Positions 1 through 10,400 are shown, numbered from the stretch's first letter. The stretch: DNA of 64,000 bases from Bradyrhizobium quebecense (GCF_013373795.3 NZ_CP088022.1:3100001-3164000), one strand, 5' to 3'. Notes: generated from the letters alone by a model not told the origin. A program made the numbers and translations.

Positions 1-266
1 GAGAGCTGGAACATGGTGTAGAAGGTCGCGATCTCCAGCATGCGGATATGCGGCATCTCGAGCAGGTCGGCGACGGCGCGGATCGCCGCTTCCGAGACCC
101 AGCCGTCATGCTGTTCCTGCACGCGCCACAGAATCGCGATCGCAGCCGAGGCCTGACGGCCCGGCGGATACTTCTCGATCTGCTTCTTGGCCCAGGCGAG
201 ATTCTCGTCCGTGAACGTGAAGCTCGCGGGCTGCAATTCCTTCGGGGCAAGGCGGCGGACGGACAT
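1..266 (-). CDS. nuoE: NADH-quinone oxidoreductase subunit E (partial)
   Basis: This is the N-terminal 88 residues of the 24-kDa subunit of complex I, which carries the N1a [2Fe-2S] cluster and works with NuoF in the NADH-dehydrogenase arm. The ATG at 266 opens with [12 protein letters not shown]. The stretch [20 protein letters not shown] followed by [12 protein letters not shown] is typical of the thioredoxin-like NuoE fold. The gene runs off the left edge, so the cysteine ligands of the cluster are not visible. It starts 41 nt after the nuoD stop in the same transcription direction, so it belongs to the nuo operon. Confidence 0.93.
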   Translation of the reverse strand, partial: MSVRRLAPKELQPASFTFTDENLAWAKKQIEKYPPGRQASAAIAILWRVQEQHDGWVSEAAIRAVADLLEMPHIRMLEIATFYTMFQL

Positions 267-307
267 CGATCAAACTCTCATTGCGGGCGGTGTGGATGCG
301 GACATCA

Positions 308-1498
308 TCACCGGTCGACCTCGCCGAACACGATGTCCAGCGAGCCAAGGATGGCGGAAACGTCGGCCAGCAGATGGCCCTTGCAGATGTGATCCATCGC
401 CTGCAGATGGGCGAAGCCCGGCGCGCGGATCTTGCACTTGTAGGGTTTGTTGGTGCCGTCGGCGACGAGATAAACGCCGAACTCGCCCTTCGGCGCCTCG
501 ACCGCGGCGTAGACCTCGCCGGCCGGCACGTGCACGCCTTCGGTGTAGAGCTTGAAATGATGGATCAGCGCCTCCATCGAGCGCTTCATGTCACCACGGC
601 GCGGCGGCGCGATCTTGTTGTCCTCGACCACGACCGGGCCTTGCCCGTCCGCAGCCCTCAGCTTCTGGATGCACTGCTTCATGATGCGCACCGACTGGCG
701 CATCTCTTCCATGCGGATCAGGTAGCGGTCGTAGCAGTCGCCGTTCTTGCCGATCGGAATGTCGAAATCCATCTCGGCGTAGCACTCATAGGGCTGCGAC
801 TTGCGCAGGTCCCAGGCCGCGCCCGAGCCGCGCACCATGACGCCGGAGAAACCCCACTCCCAGGCCTCCTTCAGCGGCACCACGCCGATGTCGACGTTGC
901 GCTGCTTGAAGATGCGGTTGCCGGTCAACAGCGTGTCGAGGTCGTCGACGACCTTGAGGAACGGATCGCACCACGCCTCGATATCGTCGATCAGCTTCGG
1001 TGGCAGATCCTGGTGCACGCCGCCGACCCGGAAGAACGCCGCGTGCATGCGCGAGCCCGAGGCACGCTCGTAGAACACCATCAGCTTTTCGCGCTCTTCG
1101 AAGCCCCACAGCGGCGGGGTGAGCGCGCCGACGTCCATCGCCTGCGTGGTGACGTTGAGCAGATGGGAGAGGATGCGGCCGATCTCGCAATACAGCACGC
1201 GGATCAGCTGGCCACGGCGCGGCACCGTGATGCCGAGCAGCTTTTCGGCCGCGAGGCAGAACGCATGCTCCTGATTCATCGGCGCGACATAGTCGAGCCG
1301 GTCGAAATACGGAATCGCCTGCAGATAGGTCTTGTGCTCGATCAGCTTCTCGGTGCCGCGGTGAAGCAGCCCGATATGCGGATCGACGCGTTCAACGACC
1401 TCGCCGTCAAGCTCCAGCACGAGACGCAAAACGCCGTGGGCGGCCGGATGCTGCGGCCCAAAGTTGATGGTGAAATTACGAAGATTCTGTTCGTTCAT
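308..1498 (-). CDS. nuoD: NADH-quinone oxidoreductase subunit D (49 kDa)
   Basis: The 396-residue protein is the 49-kDa peripheral-arm subunit of complex I, which forms the quinone-binding cavity together with NuoB. The N-terminal [14 protein letters not shown] and the following [14 protein letters not shown] are hallmark motifs derived from the nickel-iron hydrogenase large subunit. Full length for the alphaproteobacterial family. The ATG lies 2 nt after the nuoC stop, which suggests translational coupling. nuoC and nuoD are separate genes here, not the fused nuoCD of enterobacteria. Confidence 0.98.
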   Translation of the reverse strand: MNEQNLRNFTINFGPQHPAAHGVLRLVLELDGEVVERVDPHIGLLHRGTEKLIEHKTYLQAIPYFDRLDYVAPMNQEHAFCLAAEKLLGITVPRRGQLIRVLYCEIGRILSHLLNVTTQAMDVGALTPPLWGFEEREKLMVFYERASGSRMHAAFFRVGGVHQDLPPKLIDDIEAWCDPFLKVVDDLDTLLTGNRIFKQRNVDIGVVPLKEAWEWGFSGVMVRGSGAAWDLRKSQPYECYAEMDFDIPIGKNGDCYDRYLIRMEEMRQSVRIMKQCIQKLRAADGQGPVVVEDNKIAPPRRGDMKRSMEALIHHFKLYTEGVHVPAGEVYAAVEAPKGEFGVYLVADGTNKPYKCKIRAPGFAHLQAMDHICKGHLLADVSAILGSLDIVFGEVDR

Positions 1499-1500
1499 GA

Positions 1501-2118
1501 TCAGGCCTTCGGTTCCGCCTTCGCCTTTTCGTCACCCGGCAAGGGGTAATCGGCCCCCTCCCACGGCGACAGGAAATCGAACTTGCGGAATTCCTGGTTG
1601 AGCCGGACCGGCTCGTACAGCACCCGCTTCTCCTGGTCGTCGTAGCGAACCTCGACGAAGCCGGTCAGCGGGAAATCCTTGCGCAGCGGATGGCCGTCGA
1701 AGCCGTAATCCGTCAGCAGGCGGCGCATGTCGGGGTGGCCGATGAAGATCACGCCGTAGAGATCGTAGGTCTCGCGCTCGAACCAGTCGGCGCCGGGGAA
1801 TACGCCGATGATCGACGGCACCTGCGTGGTCTCGTCGGCTTGCCCCCGTACTCGGATGCGTGTGTTCAGCGTCGGCGACAGCAGATGATAGACGACATCG
1901 AAGCGCTTTTCGCGGCTCGGATAGTCGACCGCCGTCGCGTCGGTGAAATTGACGAAGCGGCAGTTCGGATCATCACGCAGAAAAGTGACGACGTCCACGA
2001 TTCTGCCAATCTCGACGTCGATAGTGAGTTGATTGAACGCGACCGAGTGCGCCGTGGCGGCGCCCGGAAGCGCGCTCACGATCGTCTGCCCAAGGGCGTC
2101 GAGCTTGCCGTCGTCCAT
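1501..2118 (-). CDS. nuoC: NADH-quinone oxidoreductase subunit C (30 kDa)
   Basis: The 205-residue protein is the 30-kDa subunit that packs against NuoD in the peripheral arm of complex I. The signature [20 protein letters not shown] followed by [14 protein letters not shown] is characteristic of the family. I chose the start [10 protein letters not shown] at 2118. The upstream extension of the open frame runs into nuoB and has no family resemblance. The start lies 10 nt after the nuoB stop. Confidence 0.97.
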   Translation of the reverse strand: MDDGKLDALGQTIVSALPGAATAHSVAFNQLTIDVEIGRIVDVVTFLRDDPNCRFVNFTDATAVDYPSREKRFDVVYHLLSPTLNTRIRVRGQADETTQVPSIIGVFPGADWFERETYDLYGVIFIGHPDMRRLLTDYGFDGHPLRKDFPLTGFVEVRYDDQEKRVLYEPVRLNQEFRKFDFLSPWEGADYPLPGDEKAKAEPKA

Positions 2119-2128
2119 GCCTGAAACC

Positions 2129-2719
2129 TTAGCGTTCGATAGTGCCGATACGGCGGATCTTCTTCTGCAGCAGCAGCACGCCGTAGAGCAGCGCTTCCGC
2201 CGTGGGCGGACAGCCCGGCACGTAGATGTCGATCGGCACGATGCGGTCGCAACCGCGCACCACCGAGTACGAATAGTGGTAGTAGCCGCCGCCATTGGCG
2301 CAGGAGCCCATCGAGATGACGTAGCGCGGCTCCGGCATCTGGTCGTAGACCTTGCGCAGCGCGGGCGCCATCTTGTTGGTCAGCGTGCCCGCAACGATCA
2401 TCACGTCGGACTGCCGCGGCGAGGCGCGCGGCGCAAAGCCGAAGCGCTCGACGTCGTAACGCGGCATCGAGACCTGCATCATCTCGACTGCGCAGCAGGC
2501 GAGACCGAAGGTCATCCACATCAGGGAGCCGGTGCGCGCCCAGGTGATGAGGTCGTCGGCCGCGGCGACGAAGAAGCCCTTGTCGGACAGCTCGTGATTG
2601 ACCTCGAGGAAAAACGGATCATTGGCGCCGACCAGCTTGCCGGTCGACGGATCGAGAATGCCTCTCGGAGCTTGCGCAATCGCCGGCTGCGAGGATGCGG
2701 CGGTGGGGCTCAATCCCAT
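2129..2719 (-). CDS. nuoB: NADH-quinone oxidoreductase subunit B (PSST)
   Basis: The 196-residue subunit carries the N2 [4Fe-4S] cluster that passes electrons to quinone. Visible ligands are the adjacent cysteines in [11 protein letters not shown], the cysteine in MGSCANGGG and the one in [10 protein letters not shown] prefer the ATG at 2719 (MGLSPTAA), which has GAAAGG about 9 nt upstream. An upstream ATG at 2740 would add seven arginine-rich residues and deepen the overlap with nuoA. With the chosen start the gene overlaps the nuoA 3' end by 10 nt, so the two are probably coupled. Confidence 0.97.
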   Translation of the reverse strand: MGLSPTAASSQPAIAQAPRGILDPSTGKLVGANDPFFLEVNHELSDKGFFVAAADDLITWARTGSLMWMTFGLACCAVEMMQVSMPRYDVERFGFAPRASPRQSDVMIVAGTLTNKMAPALRKVYDQMPEPRYVISMGSCANGGGYYHYSYSVVRGCDRIVPIDIYVPGCPPTAEALLYGVLLLQKKIRRIGTIER

Positions 2720-3075
2720 TCGAGCGCGCCTTTCTTCCATTCATACGCGAACCCGACCGTCAGCACGGCCAGGAACACCATCATCGACCAGAAGCCGGTC
2801 GCGCCCAGTTTTCCGAACGCCACCGCCCACGGGAACAGGAACGCCACTTCGAGGTCGAAGATGATGAAAAGGATGGCCACCAGATAGAAGCGGACGTCGA
2901 ACTTCATGCGGGCGTCGTCAAAAGCGTTGAATCCGCATTCATAGGCGGACAGCTTTTCCGGGTCCGGCGACTGGAACGCGACCAGGAACGGCGCGATCAG
3001 AAGCGCCAGCCCGATCAGGCTCGCGACTCCGATAAAGACCACAAGTGGGAGGTAATTCTGCAGGATGCCGGTCAT
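2710..3075 (-). CDS. nuoA: NADH-quinone oxidoreductase subunit A
   Basis: The 121-residue membrane subunit of complex I has three predicted transmembrane helices, at about residues 8-30, 62-84 and 90-112. The loop [20 protein letters not shown] between helices 1 and 2 is the conserved NuoA loop near the quinone site. I chose the start [10 protein letters not shown] at 3075. The open frame extends further upstream but is basic and non-hydrophobic. This is the first visible gene of the nuo operon, so the promoter should lie in 3076-3289. Confidence 0.97.
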   Translation of the reverse strand: MTGILQNYLPLVVFIGVASLIGLALLIAPFLVAFQSPDPEKLSAYECGFNAFDDARMKFDVRFYLVAILFIIFDLEVAFLFPWAVAFGKLGATGFWSMMVFLAVLTVGFAYEWKKGALEWD

Positions 3076-3289
3076 CGGCGAGGCCTTCTTGCTGCGGTTT
3101 CGGACGTGCCGCAGATTCGTTGATTGGAATTGTTCTTGAGGCTTTAGCGCAGCGCAACAGGGGGCGCAAGACAAGCTATTTTGACGCTTTTACCGCCCCT
3201 TCCCGCGGGCTGATGGCCTCATCGGGCGGATGCGCTGCCTCAATGGGCAACGCTGCGCCGGCCACCCGGTGCCCTGCGCTCTCCCCATA

Positions 3290-3805
3290 TCAGCCCAGCT
3301 CCCTTTCGGCAGCGAGCATCTCGGCCGCGGTCAGCGTCAGGCGGTCGAGATGTCCGAGCAGCAGCTCAAGATCCTGTGGACCAAGCTGTTCCAGCAGGCG
3401 CCGGTTTCGCTCCTGCGCGCCGGCCACAATGGCGTCATGGGCGGCGAGCCCGGCCTTGGTGAGGGAGACAAGTGTTTCCCGATTGTCACGCGGGTTGGCG
3501 GCCTTGGCGACCAGCTTGCGCGCGACGAGCTCGGCGAGCGCCCGGCTGATCTGGCCCTTGTCCATGCCGACGGCTTCGGCAAGCCGCACCACGCTCATCG
3601 GCGGCCGCCGGCCGAGCGAGGCAACCAGGCCGAACTCGACCGAGGACAGGCCGGTCAGCCGCTTGTAGCGCAGCAGCGCACCGCGCCTGAGCAAATTCGC
3701 GAGCACCATCAGCCGTGACGACATCATCGCGGTGATCGGCGCCAGCTCGGCATCGACCACCGCCTCCGGCGGCAAGGCCCTCGCAGTCCTGAGCTTCTCG
3801 GTCAT
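3290..3805 (-). CDS. MarR-family transcriptional regulator
   Basis: A 171-residue winged-helix regulator. The central segment GLSSVEFGLVASLGRRPPMS, then VVRLAEAVGMDKGQISRALA and the wing region NPRDNRETLVSLT, follow the MarR pattern of recognition helix and beta-wing. MarR proteins usually bind as dimers to inverted repeats and are released by aromatic ligands. The gene is divergent from a Rieske oxygenase, and the shared intergenic region contains two operator-like repeats. I chose the ATG at 3805, preceded by AGAGG, over the TTG two codons upstream. The likely role is control of the oxygenase and itself; the ligand is unknown. Confidence 0.88.
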   Translation of the reverse strand: MTEKLRTARALPPEAVVDAELAPITAMMSSRLMVLANLLRRGALLRYKRLTGLSSVEFGLVASLGRRPPMSVVRLAEAVGMDKGQISRALAELVARKLVAKAANPRDNRETLVSLTKAGLAAHDAIVAGAQERNRRLLEQLGPQDLELLLGHLDRLTLTAAEMLAAERELG

Positions 3806-3850
3806 CGCCAACCTCTGCCAACACAGCCTGTCGCTGCCAAGCTAATCGAT

Positions 3851-3871
3851 ATCGTTGACATTGTCATCGAT
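3851..3871. promoter_or_regulatory. Operator-like inverted repeat, copy 1
   Basis: ATCGTTGAC, a 3-nt spacer, then GTCATCGAT. The arms match at 8 of 9 positions. It lies between the divergent marR and Rieske oxygenase genes, and its centre is 23 bp from a second similar repeat. MarR-type binding is inferred from position and symmetry. Confidence 0.6.
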
Positions 3872-3873
3872 CT

Positions 3874-3894
3874 ATCGTTGACTTCATCAACGAT
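3874..3894. promoter_or_regulatory. Operator-like inverted repeat, copy 2
   Basis: ATCGTTGA, a 5-nt spacer, then TCAACGAT: a perfect 8-bp inverted repeat. It shares the ATCGTTGA half-site with the upstream copy and lies 43 bp before the oxygenase ATG, where a bound repressor could block transcription. Confidence 0.65.
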
Positions 3895-3937
3895 ACAGCG
3901 ACCGTCGGTAAGAATCCGGCGGCGGGAGGGAACTAGC

Positions 3938-5128
3938 ATGACGATGACCCAGCTCGATCGCGATCTCGGCACGGCCTATGCGATGAAGCCGTCCACCACC
4001 CGGACCGAGCTCACCTCGGTCATGCGCGGCACACCGATGGGCGAGCTGCTGCGCCGCTACTGGCACCCGATCGGGCTCGTAGACGACGCCACCGATATCC
4101 CCAGAAAAGTCCGCGCGCTCGGCGAAGACTTGATCCTGTTCCGCGACCGGCTTGGCCGACCCGGCCTGCTGCATGCGCGCTGCTGCCATCGCGGCACCAC
4201 ACTCTATTACGGCAAGGTCGAGGAAGACGGCATCCGCTGCTGCTATCACGGCTGGAAGTTCGACACCGAGGGCCGCTGCCTCGAACAGCCCTGCGAGCCC
4301 GAAGGCGGCCCGTTCAAGGACAAGGTGCGCCAGCCCTGGTATCCGGTGCAGGAACGCTACGGCCTGATCTTCGCCTATATGGGCCCGGCGGATAAGAAGC
4401 CGGTGCTGCCGCGCTACGAGTGCCTGGAGAATATGGACGACGGCGAATTCGTCGAGGCCGACGATTCCTCGATCGGCGGCGGCGGGCCCGCCGTGATCCC
4501 GTGCAACTGGCTGCAGCATTTCGAGAACGTCGCCGACCCCTATCATGTGCCGGTGCTGCACGGCTCGTTCTCGGGGCCGCAATTCACCACCATGATGGCC
4601 TCGATGCCCGAGGTGAAGTTCGAGATGTCGCCGCGCGGCGTCGCGGTGCGCTCGATCCGCAAGCAGGATGACGGCAAGGTATTCTATCGCGTCACCGAGG
4701 CCGCCCTCCCCACGCTCCGCGTCGTGCCCAATCCGCGGGTCGCGCAATTCGCCCGCGTCGAATCGATCGGCTGGACCTTGCCGATCGACGACACTTCGTT
4801 CCGGATCTATGTCGCCGGTCGGGTCAAGAAGTCAGGCGATATCGGCCGCATGCGCTCGAAGTTCAACGGCAAGCTCTGGTGGGACATGACGGAGCAGGAG
4901 CACCAGCAATTCCCCGGCGACTACGAGGCGCAGGTCGGCCAGGGGCCGGTGACGGTTCATTTGGAAGAGCACTTCGGCCAGAGCGACCGCGGCGTCCTGA
5001 TGATCCGCCGGATGCTCTCTGACCAGATCGAGGCCGTGGCCGCCGGCCGCGACCCGATCGGCGTGTCGTTCGACGCCAATGCCGGGCCGGTCGAATTCGA
5101 GGCAGGGAATTACATCCGCGAGGCGTAG
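3938..5128 (+). CDS. Rieske non-heme iron oxygenase, alpha subunit
   Basis: A 396-residue ring-hydroxylating or O-demethylating type oxygenase. The Rieske [2Fe-2S] motif is C82-x-H84, then 16 residues, then C101-x2-H104. The mononuclear iron site is seen in NVADPYHVPVLHGSF (D200, H203, H208). The length and single-subunit style resemble the phthalate and phenoxybenzoate dioxygenase group. I chose the ATG at 3938, which follows GGGAGGG, over an earlier in-frame ATG that would overlap the operators. An MFS transporter follows 53 nt downstream. No ferredoxin or reductase gene is nearby, so electrons must come from elsewhere. Substrate unknown, probably an aromatic compound. Confidence 0.93.
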   Translation: MTMTQLDRDLGTAYAMKPSTTRTELTSVMRGTPMGELLRRYWHPIGLVDDATDIPRKVRALGEDLILFRDRLGRPGLLHARCCHRGTTLYYGKVEEDGIRCCYHGWKFDTEGRCLEQPCEPEGGPFKDKVRQPWYPVQERYGLIFAYMGPADKKPVLPRYECLENMDDGEFVEADDSSIGGGGPAVIPCNWLQHFENVADPYHVPVLHGSFSGPQFTTMMASMPEVKFEMSPRGVAVRSIRKQDDGKVFYRVTEAALPTLRVVPNPRVAQFARVESIGWTLPIDDTSFRIYVAGRVKKSGDIGRMRSKFNGKLWWDMTEQEHQQFPGDYEAQVGQGPVTVHLEEHFGQSDRGVLMIRRMLSDQIEAVAAGRDPIGVSFDANAGPVEFEAGNYIREA

Positions 5129-5181
5129 GGCCCGCACCCAAGCAAACAAGAAAAGACCAGAGATCATCGGGGGAGGAAGTC

Positions 5182-6474
5182 ATGGTCGATGTCGCACCGC
5201 AGGCGGCTGCAGCCACACGGGCCGCTGCCTTGCCCTCCGCTCGCCGTTACTACGTGCTCGGCTTGCTCACGATCATCTACGCCCTCAACTTCCTCGACCG
5301 CACGATCTTCAACGTCCTGATCGAGCCCATCAAGAAGGAGTTCGCGCTCAGCGACACCACGATGGGCCTGTTGGCCGGGTTCGGCTTCGTGCTGTTCTAC
5401 TCGCTGCTCGGCATTCCCATTGCGCGGATGGCCGATCGCCTCAACCGCCGCAACATCGTCGCGGCAGCCTTCGCGTTCTGGAGCGCGATGACCTATCTCT
5501 GCGGCCTAGCCTCCAGCGTCGCGACGCTGGCACTGGCGCGGGTCGGCGTCGGCATCGGGGAGTCCGCGGGCACGCCGGCCTCGCAATCGATGATCGCCGA
5601 TCTGTTCGACAAGAACGAGCGTCCGCGCGCGCTCGGCATCTACGCGATCGGCACCTATCTCGGCGTCTTCCTCGGCTATTTCATCGGCGGTTACGTCAAT
5701 CAGCACTATGGCTGGCGGATGGCCTTCTTCACCGCCGGCCTGCCCGGCATCGCGCTCGCCGCGGTGCTGTGGCTGACGATCTCCGAGCCGAGGCGCGGTG
5801 CGATGGCCGAGACCTTCAAGGCCGAGCCGATCGGACCGACGCTGGGCTTTCTGATCTCGCAGCCGAGCTTCGTCATCGTGCTGGTGGGCTTCTGTCTCAC
5901 GACCTACACCAACTACGCCACCGCGGTGTGGATCCCGCCGTTCCTGGCGCGCATCCATCATCTGACCAGCGCCGAGATCGGCACCTTTGCCGGCACCTTC
6001 AAAGGTCTCGCCGGCATGGCGGGCACGCTGATCGGCGGCCTCGTGGTAGCGCAGATCGGCCGCCGCGACGATCGCTGGAAGCTGTGGGCGCCCGCGATCA
6101 TGTCCGGCCTCGCCGGCCCCGTCTTCGCATTGTGCATGCTGACGCAAAGCTTCACGTTGATGGTCGCGACGCTCGCGTTGACCTCGTTCATGGTCGGCTT
6201 CCATCTCGGCCCGATCTTTGCGATCGCCCAGACGGTCGCAAAGCCCAGCATGCGGGCGCTGGCTTCGGCGATCGTGCTGCTCACCGCGACCTGCTTCGGC
6301 CAGGGCGTCGGCCCCCTCGCCGTCGGCATGATCAACGACGCCCTGAAGGGCGCGTACGGTACGGATGCGGTTCGCTACTCGCTGCTGTCGGCCGCGGTGA
6401 CGACGACGCTGGGCGCACTGCTGTTCGTTTGGGCGGCGCGCTGGATCCGTGCCGATATCGCGCGCGCCAGCTAA
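5182..6474 (+). CDS. MFS transporter (spinster-like)
   Basis: A 430-residue major facilitator with about 12 transmembrane helices. The N-terminal YALNFLDRTIFNVLIEPIKK and the loop motif GIPIARMADRLNRRNIVA (the MFS motif A region between helices 2 and 3) place it in the anion/spinster-like group, often found beside oxygenase genes. GGGGGAGGAAG precedes the ATG. It is probably co-transcribed with the Rieske oxygenase and may import its substrate. Its stop codon overlaps the stop of the convergent hydrolase gene by 4 nt. Confidence 0.93.
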   Translation: MVDVAPQAAAATRAAALPSARRYYVLGLLTIIYALNFLDRTIFNVLIEPIKKEFALSDTTMGLLAGFGFVLFYSLLGIPIARMADRLNRRNIVAAAFAFWSAMTYLCGLASSVATLALARVGVGIGESAGTPASQSMIADLFDKNERPRALGIYAIGTYLGVFLGYFIGGYVNQHYGWRMAFFTAGLPGIALAAVLWLTISEPRRGAMAETFKAEPIGPTLGFLISQPSFVIVLVGFCLTTYTNYATAVWIPPFLARIHHLTSAEIGTFAGTFKGLAGMAGTLIGGLVVAQIGRRDDRWKLWAPAIMSGLAGPVFALCMLTQSFTLMVATLALTSFMVGFHLGPIFAIAQTVAKPSMRALASAIVLLTATCFGQGVGPLAVGMINDALKGAYGTDAVRYSLLSAAVTTTLGALLFVWAARWIRADIARAS

Positions 6475-7289
6475 GCGTCCATGAAGGCCAGCAGGTCGGC
6501 CATCAGGCGCGCACTGTGCGTGAGCGGCAGCGCGTGCGGCGCGCCTTCATAGACGTTGAGCTTGCTGCCCTTGATCAGCGCCGCCGTCTTCGCACCGGTC
6601 AGCTCGAGCGGCGCGCTGGCATCCTTGTCGCCGTGCACGATCAGCGTCGGGCGATCGATACTTTTGGCCGCGGCGCGCAGGTCGGCAAAGGAGATGGTCT
6701 TGCGGCAGGCCAGCGCCACCGGCAGCGGCACGCTCAGCATCATCTCCCTGATCCAGGCCCGCGTTGCCTCGGGCGTGTCGGGCATGAAGAACGGCGCCTC
6801 GTTCTCGCCCATCCATCTTGGGAAGTCCTGCGCGATCGCGGCATTCTGCGCCTCGACTATCGCCCTCGGCACCGCGACCGGATTGTCCTCGGTCTGCACG
6901 ATGAACGGCGTGGTCGGTGCCACCAGGACCAGCCGCGCGACGCGACCGGCGCCGTGACGCGCCAGATAGTTCACCGCCTCGATCGATCCCATCGAATGCG
7001 CGACGATCGTGACGTCGTGGAGATCATGCTGCTCGATCACGGCAGCGACGTCATCGGTGAGCGTGTCGAGATCGTATCCCGTCATCGGCATGTCGGAACG
7101 GCCGTGGCCGCGCCGATCCGGCGCGACGCAACGGAAACCCTTGGCGTTCAGCGCGACGATCTGGCTGCCCCAGACGCTGGAATTGAACGTCCAGGCGGCA
7201 AGCAGCAGCACCGGGTTACCCGAGCCCCAATCCTGCACGAACAGTTTTGTGCCGTCGCTTGCGGTCGCATAAAGCGGTTGGCTGGCCAT
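6471..7289 (-). CDS. Alpha/beta-fold hydrolase
   Basis: A 272-residue alpha/beta hydrolase of the haloperoxidase/lactone-esterase type. The nucleophile Ser99 lies in VAHSMGS, the acid is Asp223 in HGDKDASAP, and the base is His252 or His258 in GAPHALPLTH. The oxyanion-side motif is GSGNPVLLL followed by RGHGRSD. I chose MASQPLYATA at 7289, preceded by AAAGGGA; the longer frame adds a basic, unlike segment. It is convergent with the MFS gene. A link to the oxygenase pathway is possible but not shown. Confidence 0.88.
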   Translation of the reverse strand: MASQPLYATASDGTKLFVQDWGSGNPVLLLAAWTFNSSVWGSQIVALNAKGFRCVAPDRRGHGRSDMPMTGYDLDTLTDDVAAVIEQHDLHDVTIVAHSMGSIEAVNYLARHGAGRVARLVLVAPTTPFIVQTEDNPVAVPRAIVEAQNAAIAQDFPRWMGENEAPFFMPDTPEATRAWIREMMLSVPLPVALACRKTISFADLRAAAKSIDRPTLIVHGDKDASAPLELTGAKTAALIKGSKLNVYEGAPHALPLTHSARLMADLLAFMDA

Positions 7290-7355
7290 GATGGAAGTCC
7301 CTTTGCAGATCGATCGGCAACATCGCCGCCGATGCACCGACCATCGCAAAGGGAG

Positions 7356-7396
7356 ATCGCGCGCGCGATTACGCCTCAGGTAATCACGCGCGTGAT
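7356..7396. promoter_or_regulatory. Nested palindromes upstream of the hydrolase gene
   Basis: ATCGCGCGCGCGAT (7356-7369) and ATCACGCGCGTGAT (7383-7396) are each perfect palindromes. Between them GATTAC and GTAATC form a further inverted repeat around GCCTCAG. The whole forms a near-perfect hairpin with 12-nt arms at 7361-7391. No T-run follows on either strand. It lies between the autotransporter stop and the hydrolase start, so it may be an operator or a terminator. Confidence 0.5.
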
Positions 7397-7428
7397 GTAA
7401 GGCTCACGGAAGCGGAAACGCGCCCGTC

Positions 7429-10400
7429 TCACCACTGATACCGCACCACGCCCTTGCCGGCGTAGCTCGAGGTGACGTTGGAGAACTCGCCTTCGAAGGT
7501 CGCCGCGGCCGACCAGCCGTTTCGCCAGTTCATCTCAACCGATGCTGTGGTCAGCGCGGAGTCGCTTGCCTGCGCCGCGCCGTTGACGACGAAGCTGGTG
7601 CCCGGCAGCGCCTGGAAGGTCGCGGCAGCCGAGCGGCTGGGGTCGTAGTCGTGGGCCCAGGCGAAGCGCGTGCGCAGCGTCAGGATGCCGTCCTGCACCG
7701 GGAAGGACTTGTCGGTGCGAAGGCCGAGCTCGCTGCGCGTATCGGTCAGGCTCTTGCCGCCGTAGGTCAGCGCAAACGTCGACAGACCCGAAATCACCCG
7801 CTCGGCGTAACCGGGCAGTTCGAAAGTCGTGAACTGGCCCGCGGCGTAAGGCGTGATGCCGACGCCGTCGATCCACGGCGCGACAAAACGATAGCCGCCC
7901 TCGAGCCGCCCCGAATAAGCGTTGGCATTGAACTCGGCACGAAGCTGGTCGACGCCAGCGGCCGTCACGGTGCGATTGGTGATGATGTCCTGCCAGCCAT
8001 AGGCGAGCGCGGCGGAGACATAGGCCGGACCTTCGGTGTGGCGAACATAGGCGCCGGCCTGGAACAGATCGGACCGGCCGCTGCCGCTTCCCGCGACCGA
8101 GAAACTGGTGCCGCCGCCGGCGATCGCAAAGCCCGCAATGGTGTTCGGCGAGAACTGATAGTCGGCGCCGACCGCCGTGCCATAGATGCTGCTGGTGGTG
8201 TCGTTCGATCCGACCATGGCGTTGCCGCTGGTCGATTGCGAACCGCCGAAGCCGGCGGCCCAGACGCTCCATCGCGGCACGAACGGCACCGGCGGCGCCT
8301 TGGTGAACATCGCGAACGCATCGGTCTTCCGGGTCGCGGCATAGGCGCTCGCTTCGCCCTCTTCCGCATAACCTGAAGCTCCCGGCATCGAACCCGCCGC
8401 ACCGGTGCGGTTCATGAAGGGATCGGTGAGCAGCCCCATGAACAGGTTCATCGCATCGAACGTCGTCTGCTGCGAGCCGGTCGCCAGTTCGCCGGACGCC
8501 TGCGTCAGGCCCGACGGCGCGAGCGTGCCGAACACCATCGGAATGCCGCCGGTCGCATTGAAGTAGTTGACCAGCGTGTTCGCGACGTTCTGCTGGTTGG
8601 TGGAAAGCCCGCCGCCGAAGCTGGGAGCCGGAAAATTCAGCGCCAGATTGAGATAGGCGTGGGTGGCGTCGTAGCTCAGCGTGTCGGTGAAATTCGTCGG
8701 CAGGTTGGTATTTGCGATGTTGGATGCAAATGTGCCGGATATGCCCCCAGCGGCGTTCAGGATCGTATACTGCCTGGAGATGTAGCTGCCGTTGGCGAAC
8801 ACTGCATTGACGGTCGCGCCTCCAAGTGTCGCGTTCGCGTTGACATTGGTCGATGCCGCAGCGGTCGGCGTCACCTGCACCTGATAGATCGCGCCGGATT
8901 GGAAGGCGAGACCGCCGTTGATCGTCAATGTGCCGGTCGGATCTGCAGCACTCCCGGGCGCAAGCGTGCCTCCGCTCATGATGGTCGTAGGTGCCGGAAT
9001 GACGAAGCCGCCCCTCAAGGTGTCGCCGGTGACCGGCTCCTTCACCACAATCGTACCATCAACGGCGGTGGTGGCGCCGGGGTTGGCGTCTAACAATGTC
9101 GACGTGACGCCGTTGTGGAAAGAGAAGATGGTCGGAGCACCGACGATGCCGGTGCCGCTCAAGGTGCCCCCGGAATTGACCGTCACTTTCAGCGAGTTGG
9201 CGATCGAGCCGTCCACTTCAAGGGTGCCGCCGGTGACGGTGGTGGCGCCGGTGTAGGTGTTGATGCCGGTAAGGATTTCCTTGCCGCCGGTGATCGCCAC
9301 ACCGCCGCCCGCGCCGCCGTCCCGGATGATGCCGGCGAACGTGCCGTTGGCATTGGTGAAGGTTAGCGCATTGGCGCCGAGATTCACGGCGCCGAAGATG
9401 CTGTTCCCGGAAAGACCGTTGATCGAGACGCCGCCACCCGCGCGCGATATATCGAAGATGCCGTCGTTGATCACGGCCTTTGAGGACGCGATGCTGCCGC
9501 CGCTCATCAGGTCGAGCTCGCCGCCGGCGTTGATCGTGGTCAGCCCGGTATAGGTGTTGGCGCCGCCGAATCTCGCCAGGCCGCCAAGGGCGATCGTCAC
9601 ATTGCCGCCGGTGCCGCCGCCAATGCCGCCGTCCTGGATGACGCCGTTGTAAGTACCCACAGCGCGGGTGATAGTCAGGGTCTTGGCGCCGAGAGACACG
9701 ACGCTGTGGCCGGTCGGATCAACCAGGCCGACGACGCTGGCGCCGCTGTTGGTCTGCGAAATATCGAATGTGCCGATTCCCGCGCCCGGAGAGAAGAATG
9801 CGACCGCGAACGAATTGGCGATCGAGCCGTTTCCCTTGAGCGCCAGCGTCGCGCCGGCATCGATCTGGGTAAGGCCGACGTAGCCGTTCACACCCGACAG
9901 GGTCTGCGTTCCGCCCGCGATCTCGAAGCCCCCCGCGCCCGTGCCGTTGATCGCGCCGGAAAACTCCGTCGAACTGGCGGTAATCACCAGTGCGTTGCCG
10001 CCGAGCGCAACCGATCCATCGCCCGCGAGCGTTGTGATCCTGTTGAGGAAGAACGATGATGCCGAAATATCAAATGTGCCGTTGACTGTCACGACGCTCG
10101 AGTTCGAGATGCTGCCGAAAGCCGACAGCGCCAGCGTTGCGCCGGAGTTGATGGTCGTCGCGCCGGAATAGCTTTCCGCTGCCGAGAAGATCAGCGCGCC
10201 GCCGCTACCGGAGTTCGCGACCGTCACACCGCCCGTGCCGGCAAGTGCCGTCGCGAGCGTCACGGCATTGCCATTATAGTCGAACGTCGTGCCGCCAGCT
10301 CCGATAGCGTTGAGCCGGCCCGAGATGTCGGCTGTATTGCCGCTCGCCCATTGCAGGCCGCCGCCGTTGAGCGTGATGTTGCCCGAGCCGAAATTGTTCG

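Noticed and set aside
281..1549. A 422-residue plus-strand frame opposite nuoD.
   Set aside because: Typical high-GC antisense frame; nuoD is certain.
5079..7400. A 773-residue plus-strand frame over the MFS and hydrolase genes.
   Set aside because: Arg/His/Asp-rich with no domain; it covers two well-supported genes in other frames.
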